NCBI RefSeq assembly: GCF_000373805.1
Contig: NZ_KB892471.1
Coordinates: forward strand, 39,165-103,164
Length of the DNA stretch: 64,000 bases
Source: Corynebacterium pilosum DSM 20521 = CIP 103422
GTDB taxonomy: Bacteria > Actinomycetota > Actinomycetes > Mycobacteriales > Mycobacteriaceae
Reading direction: 5' to 3'
Shown here: in pieces, positions 29,052-39,681 of the stretch
How the letters are laid out: each line of letters begins with the position of its first letter
Position numbering within the stretch: position 1 is the stretch's first letter
Notes under the pieces: model-generated
Told to the model about the DNA's origin: nothing
What the model saw: the letters and a program-made list of their open reading frames with translations, nothing else
The model's database searches: none
Made by a program: the position numbers and the translations under genes

Positions 29052-29677
29052 GTGAGTCCAGCGACGATATTGTGCAGCACGCCTTCGACACTGTGCGCGC
29101 GATCGCCAAGAAAAGCAATGGTTTTGTGCCCAACCTGCACCAACAGGGCCGCAACATGATTCCGCGGCGAGCGTTAGGAAAACTCGCAGACCACAGCACC
29201 GATGGACCCACGGTTACCGTCCCTGGACTGGACTTGGGCCAGGATCAGGCGAGCGTCGATAAGCGAAAATATCGGGGATCAGGAAGAATGAGCGGGCCAG
29301 ACGGGCGTGCCCCGCGGCGCAGCTATGCCGTAGCTGGATTTTCTGACCTGCTGAAGCGGGAGGTGCGCAACCGTGACTGGGCAAAACCCCTGGCCATGGG
29401 GTGGGTGATGGGAAGTTGGGAGGAGATCGTCGGGGAGAAGGTAGCCCAACACACGAAGGTGGAAATGGTCAAAGACGGCACGCTTTTCCTCTCGACCGAT
29501 GCGACGAACTGGGCAACGCAGCTGCGTTACATGAAAAGGCAGATTTTGCAGCGCCTAGATGAGAAAATCGGGGAAGGAATTATTACAGACGTCCATGTCT
29601 TCCCGCCGAAGACGAAGAGTTGGCGCTATGGGCCCCTCCACGTGAAGGGGCGTGGCCCGCGCGATACATATGGATAA
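29048..29677 (+). CDS. DUF721 (DciA-like) protein
   Basis: A 209-residue protein whose C-terminal half is the DUF721/DciA domain ([42 protein letters not shown]). DciA proteins are the ancestral loaders or partners of the replicative helicase DnaB in bacteria lacking DnaC. The N-terminal 90 residues are disordered and basic. It overlaps recF by four bases and precedes gyrB, the standard actinobacterial position. The helicase role is inferred from the family. Confidence 0.87.
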   Translation: MSESSDDIVQHAFDTVRAIAKKSNGFVPNLHQQGRNMIPRRALGKLADHSTDGPTVTVPGLDLGQDQASVDKRKYRGSGRMSGPDGRAPRRSYAVAGFSDLLKREVRNRDWAKPLAMGWVMGSWEEIVGEKVAQHTKVEMVKDGTLFLSTDATNWATQLRYMKRQILQRLDEKIGEGIITDVHVFPPKTKSWRYGPLHVKGRGPRDTYG

Positions 29678-29751
29678 AAATTATCCAGGGGAAATGCCGT
29701 TTCCGGCGAAAAAAAGGCCCTGCGACGCACGTAACCCTAGCGCGCGTGGGG

Positions 29752-29771
29752 CACCCTTAGGGTGTAGTATT
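29752..29771 (+). promoter_or_regulatory. probable gyrB promoter region with palindrome
   Basis: The palindrome CACCCTTAGGGTG (29752-29764) runs directly into TAGTAT, a plausible -10 element about 45 bases before the gyrB start. Its role as an operator is only inferred. Confidence 0.35.
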
Positions 29772-29782
29772 GAACAGGTTAG

Positions 29783-31915
<2,133 letters not shown>

Positions 31916-31938
31916 TTCGCTTATCGACGAGCACTCGA

Positions 31939-31980
31939 GCACCCCCGGCCAGATCACTGGACCGGGCGGGTGCCATTTTC
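31939..31980 (+). terminator. gyrB terminator
   Basis: GCACCCCCGGCC (31939-31950) pairs imperfectly with GGACCGGGCGGGTGC (31959-31973), followed by CATTTTC. It sits between gyrB and the carotenoid operon. A dispersed 12-mer (31919-31930) lies between the gyrB stop and this hairpin. Confidence 0.7.
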
Positions 31981-31994
31981 TGCAAGGTGGCGAT

Positions 31995-32762
31995 GTGAAG
32001 GTATCTGTTGTCATACCGTGCTTCAACGATGCTGTATTCCTGAAGCGCGTGCTTGACTCACTGCACCGCCAGTCGCTCCGACCCCATCAAATCATCGTTG
32101 TTGATAATAACTCAATAGATGATTCTGCGGCTGTGGCCAGCACTTTTCCCGATGTGGATGTGCTGCATGAATCGGAACAGGGCATCCTGCCGGCTGCCAC
32201 CACCGGCTATAACGCGGCCACAGGAAATGTCATCGCCCGCATCGACGCTGACACCCTTCCACCCACCACCTTCATCGCGGATCTCAGCCGGACGTGGCAG
32301 CGCATTTCCGCGTCCAGCCCCTTTACGCCGAAGCGCGTGGTGGCGGCAACGGGAAATGCCACCTTTGACCGGCCTGGCCGGTGGAGCAGGGGAGTCAGCC
32401 GCGCCTACCTTGGGGCCTACTACGCCACCACACGCAGCGCGCTCGGCCACTATCCGCTGTTCGGTACCAACTTTTCCATGCTGACCAGCTGGTGGCACGA
32501 GGTCCGGGACATCGTCGAAACGACAGTCCGCGACGTCCACGATGATCTGCATCTTTCCTTCGCCGTGCGTCCCGACGAAACCGTGTGGTACCAGCAAGAT
32601 CTGCACGTGCAGATGGATAGCCGCGCTCTCGTCGGCATTGCTCAGTTAACGCGACGGTTCTGGCGCGGTTTCCGTACGATGGGAATCAATTTCCGCAGAC
32701 AGTCACCGCCGGTGCGTTTGGCGCAGCGCGGGTTACTCAAGCACGCAGGGAGCACACCATGA
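31995..32762 (+). CDS. family 2 glycosyltransferase at the head of the carotenoid operon
   Basis: 255 residues with a GT-A fold: KVSVVIPCFNDAVFLKRVLDSL at the start, VVDNNSIDDS near 40 and the metal-binding ARIDADT (DxD) near 83. There are no obvious membrane helices. The GTG at 31995 gives the normal GT2 start; the frame extends further up inside gyrB but not meaningfully. Its stop overlaps the crtE start, so it is translationally coupled to carotenoid genes. A role in glucosylating the C50 carotenoid, as decaprenoxanthin glucosides are known in Corynebacterium, is a reasonable inference. The acceptor is not proven. Confidence 0.82.
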   Translation: MKVSVVIPCFNDAVFLKRVLDSLHRQSLRPHQIIVVDNNSIDDSAAVASTFPDVDVLHESEQGILPAATTGYNAATGNVIARIDADTLPPTTFIADLSRTWQRISASSPFTPKRVVAATGNATFDRPGRWSRGVSRAYLGAYYATTRSALGHYPLFGTNFSMLTSWWHEVRDIVETTVRDVHDDLHLSFAVRPDETVWYQQDLHVQMDSRALVGIAQLTRRFWRGFRTMGINFRRQSPPVRLAQRGLLKHAGSTP

Positions 32763-33718
32763 CCGTGGACATTGATTTTATTGACCAACGGGTGGAGGAT
32801 TCCTTGAATTTTCTTCGCTCGCACTTTGAGGCGGTGAAGAACTATTCGCATGAGCCTTTGTACCTCTCGGCATTGGAGGCGTTGAAGGTCACTGCCTTGG
32901 GTGGAAAGCACCTGCGTTCGCGCCTCGTGCACATCGGCGCCGGCGATGTGCAGGGGGAGCAGAAAGAGACCGCTGTCGTTTTCGGCGGCGCTGTGGATCT
33001 TTTGCATAGTGCGCTGTTGATCCACGACGACATCATCGACGAAGACCCCTTCCGGCGCGGTGTGCGCACGATTCATTCACAGGTGGCGGAAGCCAGCGGG
33101 GATGCCCACATCGGCACATCCACCGGCATTCTTGCAGGTGATATGGGTTTGATGGCCACATTCCAGGCCCTGTCCTCATCGAAAGTGGCGCCGCAGCTGG
33201 TACGCCAAGCTTGCGCCATCATGTCCAGCTACGCGGTGCAAACTGTGTACGGGGAGCTCATGGATGTTTCTCACCTGATCAACCATGACACCACGATGGA
33301 TACCGTGCGCGAAAGTAACTTTTTAAAGACCAGCATTTACTCCTTTTTGGCGCCTTTGCACCTGGGCTCCTTGGCAGCGGGCGAGAATACCCCGGTGCGC
33401 GTGCGCGCGCTGCAGCGCGTCGCGGATCCCCTCGGGCGCGCATATCAGGCTGTCGACGATATCGCGGGCGCGATCGCCCCGATGGAGGTCACCGGCAAGG
33501 TGCAGGGCGGCGATCTTGAGGCCGGTCGCACCACCTTGCTGACCATCCGCCTGGACCACATGAGCTTGGATGAGGCCGTGGAAGAGGTCAAGCAGGAAGC
33601 CACGCAGTATCTTTCGCAGGCCCGCGCCGCGGCGGCATCGCCCGAACTGAACCCCGTTACGCGCACCGGCGTGGAGGATATTATTGACAGGATTGAGAGG
33701 TCGTCGCATGAGCTCTAA
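32759..33718 (+). CDS. crtE: geranylgeranyl diphosphate synthase, carotenoid type
   Basis: A 319-residue trans-isoprenyl diphosphate synthase that condenses IPP with allylic diphosphates to supply GGPP. The first Asp-rich motif is LLIHDDIIDEDPFRRG at about 80-95 and the second is AYQAVDDIAGA near 235. GGKHLRSRLVHIGAG near 45 is the IPP-binding start. It overlaps the GT2 gene by four bases and crtB by eleven. Product length is inferred from its operon. Confidence 0.9.
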   Translation: MTVDIDFIDQRVEDSLNFLRSHFEAVKNYSHEPLYLSALEALKVTALGGKHLRSRLVHIGAGDVQGEQKETAVVFGGAVDLLHSALLIHDDIIDEDPFRRGVRTIHSQVAEASGDAHIGTSTGILAGDMGLMATFQALSSSKVAPQLVRQACAIMSSYAVQTVYGELMDVSHLINHDTTMDTVRESNFLKTSIYSFLAPLHLGSLAAGENTPVRVRALQRVADPLGRAYQAVDDIAGAIAPMEVTGKVQGGDLEAGRTTLLTIRLDHMSLDEAVEEVKQEATQYLSQARAAAASPELNPVTRTGVEDIIDRIERSSHEL

Positions 33719-34595
33719 AAATTCACCCGATTATTTAGCCCGATACGACGAGATGGCGGACCGCGCCGCCAACGAGGTCATCGCTGCGTATTCCACGAGT
33801 TTCGGCCTTGCCACGAAGCTTCTGGCACCGCGGGTGCGTCGCGATATCCGCAACCTCTATGCGATGGTGCGCATTGCCGACGAGATCGTCGATGGCACCG
33901 CCGACCAGGCCGACATCACCGATATCGCGGCCGCTCTCGACGCCTATGAACAGCAGGTTCGCCAGGCCCCCGCCACGCGATTCCACACCGACCCTGTGAT
34001 CCACGCTTTCGCCCAGACCGCACGACGCTGTGCGCTTAACGACGAGCACCTCGCTGGTTTCTTCCACTCCATGCGCACTGACCTGCACACATCCACCTAT
34101 GATCCTGCCAGCTTGGACGAGTATATTTATGGATCTGCCGAGGTCATCGGGCTTATGTGCCTGTCCGTGTTCTTCGCCGACGATCGCGCTCAGGTATCTG
34201 ATGCCCAGTACGCCGAGCTGGAGGATGGTGCCCGGGCCCTGGGCGCTGCCTTCCAGAAGATCAATTTTCTGCGCGACTATTGGGAGGACTCGGCTGAGCT
34301 AGGCAGGTCCTATTTTCCCGGAACAGAGCAGCAACTCACCACAGATATCAAGGACGAGATCGTCGCCGATATCCGCCACGACCTCGACCGAGCACGGTCT
34401 GTCATCCCCATGTTGCCGCTGAGCGCACGCATCGGAGTGGTGGCGGCCACCAATTTCTTTACAGAACTGACCACGCTTGTGGATCGGGCCACGGTCGAAG
34501 AACTGACCCAGGCCCGCATTAGCGTCCCGCGGCGTACCAAAGCCCGCATTTGTGCAGCGGCAGTGGTGCAGGCACCTCGAATGACAGGAGAGTAA
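33708..34595 (+). CDS. crtB: phytoene synthase
   Basis: A 295-residue squalene/phytoene synthase joining two GGPP into phytoene. YSTSFGLATKLL near 30 and the first Asp motif NLYAMVRIADEIVDG near 50-65 are present, and the second is FQKINFLRDYWEDSAELG near 185. The ATG at 33708 overlaps crtE and follows GAGAGG. crtI begins two bases after the stop. Confidence 0.93.
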   Translation: MSSKNSPDYLARYDEMADRAANEVIAAYSTSFGLATKLLAPRVRRDIRNLYAMVRIADEIVDGTADQADITDIAAALDAYEQQVRQAPATRFHTDPVIHAFAQTARRCALNDEHLAGFFHSMRTDLHTSTYDPASLDEYIYGSAEVIGLMCLSVFFADDRAQVSDAQYAELEDGARALGAAFQKINFLRDYWEDSAELGRSYFPGTEQQLTTDIKDEIVADIRHDLDRARSVIPMLPLSARIGVVAATNFFTELTTLVDRATVEELTQARISVPRRTKARICAAAVVQAPRMTGE

Positions 34596-34597
34596 CA

Positions 34598-36193
34598 GTG
34601 GAGAACCCTCAAACTGCTGTAGTTATCGGCGCTGGTGTTGCCGGGCTAGCCACCGCAGGCCTATTAGCCCGGGCGGGTATGGATGTCACGGTCGTCGAAA
34701 AGAATTCCCACGTCGGCGGGCGCGCCGACGAAATCACCGTCGACGGTTTCCGTTTTGAAACCGGGCCGTCCTGGTACCTCATGCCAGAGGCCTTCGACCA
34801 CTTCTTTGAGCTTATGGGTACGTCCACCGCCAAGGAGTTGGACCTGCAGCTGCTGGATCCTGGGTACCGCGTGTACAGCGAAGGCCACGAACCGTTGGAT
34901 ATCCCTCAAGGAGCAGAGCAGGTTGCGGACCTTTTTGAGTCCATCGAGCCCGGTGCCGGTGACAGCCTGCGCGACTACCTGGCTAGTGCTGCGGACACCT
35001 ACCAGGTGGCATTGGACCGTTTCTTGTACACCACCTTCTCCGCCTTCCAACCCTTGCTGCACAAGGACGTCACGTCCCGATTGTTGACTCTGGCCGTGCT
35101 GCTCACTCAGTCGCTGAAGTCCTATGTGGAACGCCGATTCACGGACGTTCGCCTGCGCCAGATCTTGCAGTACCCGGCCGTATTCTTGTCTTCGCAGCCG
35201 AAGAAGGCGCCCAGCATGTACCACCTGATGAGTCATACGGATCTGAGTTTGGGCGTGCAATACCCGCAGGGCGGGTTCTCCTCCATCGTGGAGGCCCTAG
35301 AGCGCCTAGCCATTCAGCATGGCGTAGAAATTCTTACCGGCACCGAAGTCACCGGCATAATCAGCGAGGCCGAAGGCCTCGCTGGCAAGAGAGGAAAAAC
35401 CACCCGCGCCGCCGGCGTGCGTGCCCTCCGCAACAACGAACTTCTCACCATCGAGGCCGACCTGGTCGTCGCCGCCGGCGATCTAGAACATACCGAATCG
35501 CGCCTGCTACCAAAGTCCCTGCGCACCTACTCCAAGGGCCACTTTGACCGCACCGATCCGGGGATGGGAGTCGTCCTGGCTCTCCTCGGCGTGGAAGGTG
35601 AGCTGCCACAGTTGCTGCACCACACCCTGATGTTCTCCCAGGACTGGGAGGATGATTTCGGCGTGGTCTATGAAGGTCCGCAGGCTTCGCGCCCAGAAGG
35701 CTCCTCCCACTCCATCTATATTTGTAAGCCTTCGGCCACGGATCCTTCGGTGGCACCGGAAGGCCACGAGAACCTCTTTGTGCTCATCCCCGTGGCACCA
35801 GACGCGTCCATCGGTCACGGCAACGCCTATGGAGAAGCAGAGAGCGAGCAGGTCGCTGCCATTGTGCAGCGCACCATCGACCAGATTGCCGCGTGGGCAG
35901 ACATCCCTGATCTCAAGGACCGGATCGTCGTTCAGCGCAGCATCGGTCCTGCCGATTTTGCTGAGCGCTACTACTCATTTTCCGCCGGTGCACTGGGGCC
36001 TGCCCATATCCTGCGCCAATCGGCATTCCTGCGCGGTAAGAATGTGTCGTCGAAAGTAGAGAATCTGTTCTACGCAGGCCAAACCACCGTGCCTGGGGTA
36101 GGCGTGCCCATGTGCCTAATCTCCGCGGAAAACGTGCTTAAGCGCATACTCAACAAGAAAGATTCCTTCCCTCTGGAGAGCGTCCATGGGTAG
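34598..36193 (+). CDS. crtI: phytoene desaturase
   Basis: A 531-residue flavoprotein converting phytoene to lycopene in four desaturations. The Rossmann motif VIGAGVAGLATAGLLARAGM and VVEKNSHVGGRADE are at about 8-45, and the C-terminal signature FYAGQTTVPGVGVPMCLIS near 490-510 is characteristic of CrtI. The GTG start follows AGGAG. It overlaps crtYe. Membrane association is typical. Confidence 0.94.
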   Translation: MENPQTAVVIGAGVAGLATAGLLARAGMDVTVVEKNSHVGGRADEITVDGFRFETGPSWYLMPEAFDHFFELMGTSTAKELDLQLLDPGYRVYSEGHEPLDIPQGAEQVADLFESIEPGAGDSLRDYLASAADTYQVALDRFLYTTFSAFQPLLHKDVTSRLLTLAVLLTQSLKSYVERRFTDVRLRQILQYPAVFLSSQPKKAPSMYHLMSHTDLSLGVQYPQGGFSSIVEALERLAIQHGVEILTGTEVTGIISEAEGLAGKRGKTTRAAGVRALRNNELLTIEADLVVAAGDLEHTESRLLPKSLRTYSKGHFDRTDPGMGVVLALLGVEGELPQLLHHTLMFSQDWEDDFGVVYEGPQASRPEGSSHSIYICKPSATDPSVAPEGHENLFVLIPVAPDASIGHGNAYGEAESEQVAAIVQRTIDQIAAWADIPDLKDRIVVQRSIGPADFAERYYSFSAGALGPAHILRQSAFLRGKNVSSKVENLFYAGQTTVPGVGVPMCLISAENVLKRILNKKDSFPLESVHG

Positions 36194-36500
36194 CCTCTAC
36201 CTCATCTTTCTACTGGTCACCATCGGGTGCATGGTGTTGTGCGACTGGCGCTGGAAGCTAGCATTCTTCCTGGATGCTCGCCGCGCAGCTATCCTTTCCG
36301 TGGTGTTGGTCCTCGCCTTTTTGGTGTGGGATGTGCTGGGCATTGCCACCGGCACCTTCTTCCGGGGCACCGCGGATTACATGACAGGGATCATGCTGGG
36401 GCCTGAGATGCCGATCGAGGAACCCATCTTCCTGTTCTTCCTGGTGTATCTGTTGCTCAACCTCACCACTGGCGCCCGCAAGATTGTGGGTGCGCGATGA
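36186..36500 (+). CDS. crtYe: C50 carotenoid epsilon-cyclase subunit CrtYe
   Basis: 104 residues, three membrane helices, with MPIEEPIFLFFLVYLLLNL near 80, the lycopene-cyclase-domain motif (xEExxFF type). In C. glutamicum, CrtYe and CrtYf form a heterodimeric cyclase closing the end rings of the C50 intermediate to give decaprenoxanthin. The gene overlaps both neighbours by a few bases. Confidence 0.9.
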   Translation: MGSLYLIFLLVTIGCMVLCDWRWKLAFFLDARRAAILSVVLVLAFLVWDVLGIATGTFFRGTADYMTGIMLGPEMPIEEPIFLFFLVYLLLNLTTGARKIVGAR

Positions 36501-36790
36501 CCTACCTGCTCATCTCTCTGCCTTTTCTTCTCGTCGCGATCATCGTGTGCGCGCGGCGGTGGCGGCGTTACCCGCGCCAGGGCGCGGTGACAGCGATCGT
36601 GCTGGCCACCGTGCTCATCCTCACCGTCATCTTCGACAACCTGATGATCGCGTTCGGCAACGTGGCCTACGGCGAGGACCAGAACTTAGGCATCTACCTC
36701 GGCCTGGTGCCCATCGAGGACTTGTTCTATCCCATTTTCGCCGGCTTGATCATCACCGCGGTCTGGCCACCGACCACGCCAGAGGAGTAA
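36497..36790 (+). CDS. crtYf: C50 carotenoid epsilon-cyclase subunit CrtYf
   Basis: 97 residues, three helices, with LGLVPIEDLFYPIFAGLII near 75 (the PIEDLFYP counterpart of the CrtYe motif). It is the partner of CrtYe. Ring type (epsilon versus beta or gamma) cannot be fixed from sequence here, though the decaprenoxanthin pathway is the usual one in Corynebacterium. crtEb starts four bases after the stop. Confidence 0.9.
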   Translation: MTYLLISLPFLLVAIIVCARRWRRYPRQGAVTAIVLATVLILTVIFDNLMIAFGNVAYGEDQNLGIYLGLVPIEDLFYPIFAGLIITAVWPPTTPEE

Positions 36791-36793
36791 AAC

Positions 36794-37648
36794 ATGGAAC
36801 TTTGTCGCGTCGTACTGGCGTCATCCCGGCCGATCAGCTGGGTCAACACCGCCTTCCCGTTCGCCGCCGCCTACCTGTTCGCCGGCGGTGGGGTGACGTG
36901 GCAGCTCATCGTGGGCACCATTTTCTTCCTCATCCCATACAATATTGCGATTTACGGCATTAACGATGTCTTCGATTATGAATCCGATATGCGCAACCCC
37001 CGCAAGGGCGGCCTGGAGGGCTCGGTTCTGCATCCGCGGTGGCACGCACCAGTGTTGTGGGCCTCAGCGATTACGACGGTGCCGTTCATCGTGGCGCTGG
37101 TGATTGGGGGTACGTGGTCGTCGACAAGCTGGTTGGCACTCGCCATGTTCACCGTGGTGGCCTATTCGGCGAAGGGTCTGCGCTTTAAGGAAAAGCCGGT
37201 GCTGGATTCGATGACGTCCTCGGCGCACTTCGCTACCCCGGCGATGGTGGGTGCAGCGATGGTGGAGCCGCACATTCCGGGCCCGTTTTGGGTGGCCATT
37301 GGGTCGTTTTTCCTGTGGGGCATGGCTTCGCATGCGCTTGGTGCGGTGCAGGACATCCACGCGGATCGGGAGGGTGGCTTGACGTCGGTGGCCACAGAGT
37401 TGGGTGCGCGCACCACAACGCGCGCTTCCGCGATCGTCTATTTGGTGGCGGCTGCGCTGTTGTTGACGTTGCCTGCACCGGCGTGGATCGTCGCTTTCGC
37501 GGGGCTGGGCTACGCCGCTAACGCTGCCCGTTTCTGGAATGTGGATGATGCCCACGCGGAGGATACCCGCCGTGCTTGGCGCGTGTTTCTGGTTCTCAAC
37601 TATGTGGTGGGCGCTATCGTGACGATCGCGTTGGTGTCGGTGCTGTAG
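36794..37648 (+). CDS. crtEb: lycopene elongase CrtEb (UbiA-type prenyltransferase)
   Basis: A 284-residue membrane prenyltransferase adding two C5 units to lycopene to make flavuxanthin (C50). UbiA motifs: INDVFDYESDMRNPRKGG near 55-72 (NDxxDxxxD) and DIHADREGGLTSVATELG near 190-207 (DxxxD). It has about eight helices. It is the last gene of the crt operon. No crtR/marR-type regulator or MmpL-like gene is present in the cluster, unlike C. glutamicum. Confidence 0.92.
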   Translation: MELCRVVLASSRPISWVNTAFPFAAAYLFAGGGVTWQLIVGTIFFLIPYNIAIYGINDVFDYESDMRNPRKGGLEGSVLHPRWHAPVLWASAITTVPFIVALVIGGTWSSTSWLALAMFTVVAYSAKGLRFKEKPVLDSMTSSAHFATPAMVGAAMVEPHIPGPFWVAIGSFFLWGMASHALGAVQDIHADREGGLTSVATELGARTTTRASAIVYLVAAALLLTLPAPAWIVAFAGLGYAANAARFWNVDDAHAEDTRRAWRVFLVLNYVVGAIVTIALVSVL

Positions 37649-37669
37649 GCCAGGATCTAGAATGAGCGC

Positions 37670-38293
37670 ATGACTCAGATTGCTGCCTTTTCCGACCTCC
37701 ACCTCGGCGCCCATTACAGCCCCGGCAGCAGCTGGGTGCGCACGGAGCTTGCCGCCCGCCAGCCCGACGTGGTGGTTTTTGGCGGCGATCTTTTTGACCG
37801 CCACACCTCCGGCCCCGACGAGGAGGCCGAGGGTGCCGCCCTGTTTCGCTGGATCACGCAGGATCTGCAGGTGCCGGTGGTGGCAATCTGGGGCAACCAC
37901 GACGTAGCGAAAGGCTTCGAATTTCACACTCGCTTTCCGACGATCGACGGTGTCCATTTCCCCCAGGATTTTGACGTGTGCGCGCTCAACATTCCGGGCG
38001 TGGATGTCACTTTTCACGCCGTGAATGTGGCCAAGAAGCGTGACAAGCGTGTGCTTATCGACGAGTTTCCCGTGGTTGATCCCAGTGTGAGTACCAAGCA
38101 TGTGGGTGTTTTCCACACTGGTCTGACGGGTGAGTACACCAAAAATAATTGCCTGCCAGCTACTTTTGAGCAGCTGCAGGCAAAAGGTTATGGGGCGTGG
38201 GTGTTAGGCCACGTGCACGCCCCGACCACCTTGAGCGCGGACCCATATATTGGGTGGCCCGGGGTGGGCGTGATGGTGGACATCACGCTATAG
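37670..38293 (+). CDS. metallophosphoesterase
   Basis: A 207-residue calcineurin-like phosphoesterase. Metal-binding motifs are in order: FSDLHLGAH (residues 6-14), VVFGGDLFDRH near 38, WGNHDVAKG near 73 and LGHVHAPTT near 183. Substrate unknown; the motif set is typical of small nucleotide or phospholipid phosphoesterases. It starts 22 bases after crtEb and could be read through from that operon. Confidence 0.85.
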   Translation: MTQIAAFSDLHLGAHYSPGSSWVRTELAARQPDVVVFGGDLFDRHTSGPDEEAEGAALFRWITQDLQVPVVAIWGNHDVAKGFEFHTRFPTIDGVHFPQDFDVCALNIPGVDVTFHAVNVAKKRDKRVLIDEFPVVDPSVSTKHVGVFHTGLTGEYTKNNCLPATFEQLQAKGYGAWVLGHVHAPTTLSADPYIGWPGVGVMVDITL

Positions 38294-38302
38294 CGTGGCG
38301 TT

Positions 38303-38740
38303 TTAGGACGCGTGCTTCTCGATGACGTTGCCCACCTGCGGCAGCGCCGGACCAACGATGTTGGCCGCCTTATTGCGCAGTCCGTTGTAGATCTTCTGCA
38401 GGGCAGCAGGGGCATTGCTCACGTTGTCGTCGGCAAGCTTGAGCAGGCCATTGGTCACTTCGTCCTCGTGCGCGGCAAGGTAGGAGCCGAAATCGGCCGA
38501 GTCGGAGTCGCGGTAGGCGTTCCAGTGTGGCTGCAGCTCGCCTAGCAGGTCGGGGAGGATGCGGTTGATGCCCTTGTTGATGAAGTCGCTGTCGACTTTG
38601 TTCGCTGCGCCCACGCCACCCTTGAGGGCCATGCCGACCAGGCCGGATGCGTTGGAGACGGTCTCATCGACCACGGTGTTGAGGTCGGCGACAACCTGTG
38701 GGCGTTTCTGCTCATTCAGCAAAGCGGACAATTCTGACAT
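38303..38740 (-). CDS. conserved actinobacterial hypothetical protein (possibly DUF6918)
   Basis: A 145-residue mostly helical soluble protein, beginning SELSALLNEQKRPQVVADLN with NASGLVGMALKGGVGAANKV near 32. No enzyme motif, signal or membrane helix. It resembles short proteins conserved in Corynebacterium and Mycobacterium that are annotated only by a DUF; that family name is from memory and uncertain. It is convergent with the phosphoesterase gene. Confidence 0.65.
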   Translation of the reverse strand: MSELSALLNEQKRPQVVADLNTVVDETVSNASGLVGMALKGGVGAANKVDSDFINKGINRILPDLLGELQPHWNAYRDSDSADFGSYLAAHEDEVTNGLLKLADDNVSNAPAALQKIYNGLRNKAANIVGPALPQVGNVIEKHAS

Positions 38741-39117
38741 GGCGGTACCTTTCAGTGTTTAAGTTCTTTTCATACTGTAGCGGTCTTCGCACACCGAATG
38801 GGGAGGCAGGGAAAGAAAAAGCGATTCCCATGGGGGGACGTACAACTCAAGAAGCTGAGTTCGTCGCACATCCGCCGACGGTAATCGCTTGTTGCAGTTC
38901 TTCCGCCATAGTGCTGAACGTGTTACCGGTCTAACGGTTCACATCAGTCACTACAACCACAACGTTCCCAAATTTAACAGATTGGGCGATGGGTGCGCCA
39001 CTTCAAACAGAAAAATGACCCTCGAACTGCCACAATGGGCGCGTTCTGGGGGTCAATCGTTCGGACGATGGGTGAAGAAACGTGCAGCTCACGCCTTCGT
39101 CGCCCGCCTCACGCTAC
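38741..39117. other. 377-base intergenic stretch
   Basis: No convincing gene. The left end should hold the promoter of the upstream minus-strand gene. A short plus-strand open frame at 38889-39131 lacks a ribosome site and codon bias. No repeat or terminator is evident apart from mixed A-rich stretches. Confidence 0.4.
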
Positions 39118-39468
39118 TTAGCCGAGGTTGAGTTGAGCGATGATCTGGCTGAGATCAAAATCCGACAACGGCTGCGTGCGCGTTGCCTCAGAAGAGCCCC
39201 ACACACCAGACATGCCAACCTGTGCCGCCAGATCATCGACGGCCTGGCGTAGCTCAGGCACGTTATCGGTGATCAGCTTGGCCACCGCTGCGACACCCAA
39301 TGCGGCGAGCAACAGGCTTATCGGGGCGGAGCCGGTGTAGGCGCTGCCGGTCGCGGTCTGTGCTGGCGGCTGGTAGTTCATGTTGGGTTCTTGTGCGTTC
39401 GCACTCGGTGCGACGACAAGAGAGGCCGAGACGGCTAAAGCCGCAACAATCGACGTAGTCTTCTTCAT
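39118..39468 (-). CDS. small secreted protein
   Basis: 116 residues with a clear Sec signal peptide (KKTTSIVAALAVSASLVVAPSANAQ, cleavage after about residue 26 at ANA). The mature part is about 90 residues with a hydrophobic stretch (PISLLLAALGVAAVAKLI) that may be a membrane anchor, then an Asp-rich end. No family recognised. Confidence 0.6.
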   Translation of the reverse strand: MKKTTSIVAALAVSASLVVAPSANAQEPNMNYQPPAQTATGSAYTGSAPISLLLAALGVAAVAKLITDNVPELRQAVDDLAAQVGMSGVWGSSEATRTQPLSDFDLSQIIAQLNLG

Positions 39469-39629
39469 GGTTGTGACACCCTCTCCGGGGCGTTATTGCT
39501 TTCTCTGGACACTACTTTAAGTCAATGGTCCCGCATAGTACACCTGTGAAAAACTCGTCGTTAAGCGAAGAAAGGGGCGTTGGGGGAGGGAGATAGGTCC
39601 TGTAAACAGGCCGTATCATTTCTCCCTCT

Positions 39630-39659
39630 AATTAAGTACGATAAAAACCGTACTTAATT
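39630..39659. promoter_or_regulatory. operator-like inverted repeat upstream of hmp
   Basis: AATTAAGTACG (39630-39640) and CGTACTTAATT (39649-39659) are perfect inverted arms separated by ATAAAAAC. The repeat lies 22 bases before the hmp ATG and overlaps the expected promoter core (TATAGT follows at about 39661). A second pair, CCTGT/ACAGG, flanks AA at 39599-39610. Placement suggests a dimeric repressor, perhaps nitric-oxide responsive. Confidence 0.6.
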
Positions 39660-39681
39660 TCTATAGTGCGAGGAGCAAGAA

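Noticed and set aside
38889..39131. 80-codon plus-strand frame in the 38.7-39.1 kb gap
   Set aside because: No ribosome site, non-coding composition, and it overlaps the secreted-protein gene end.
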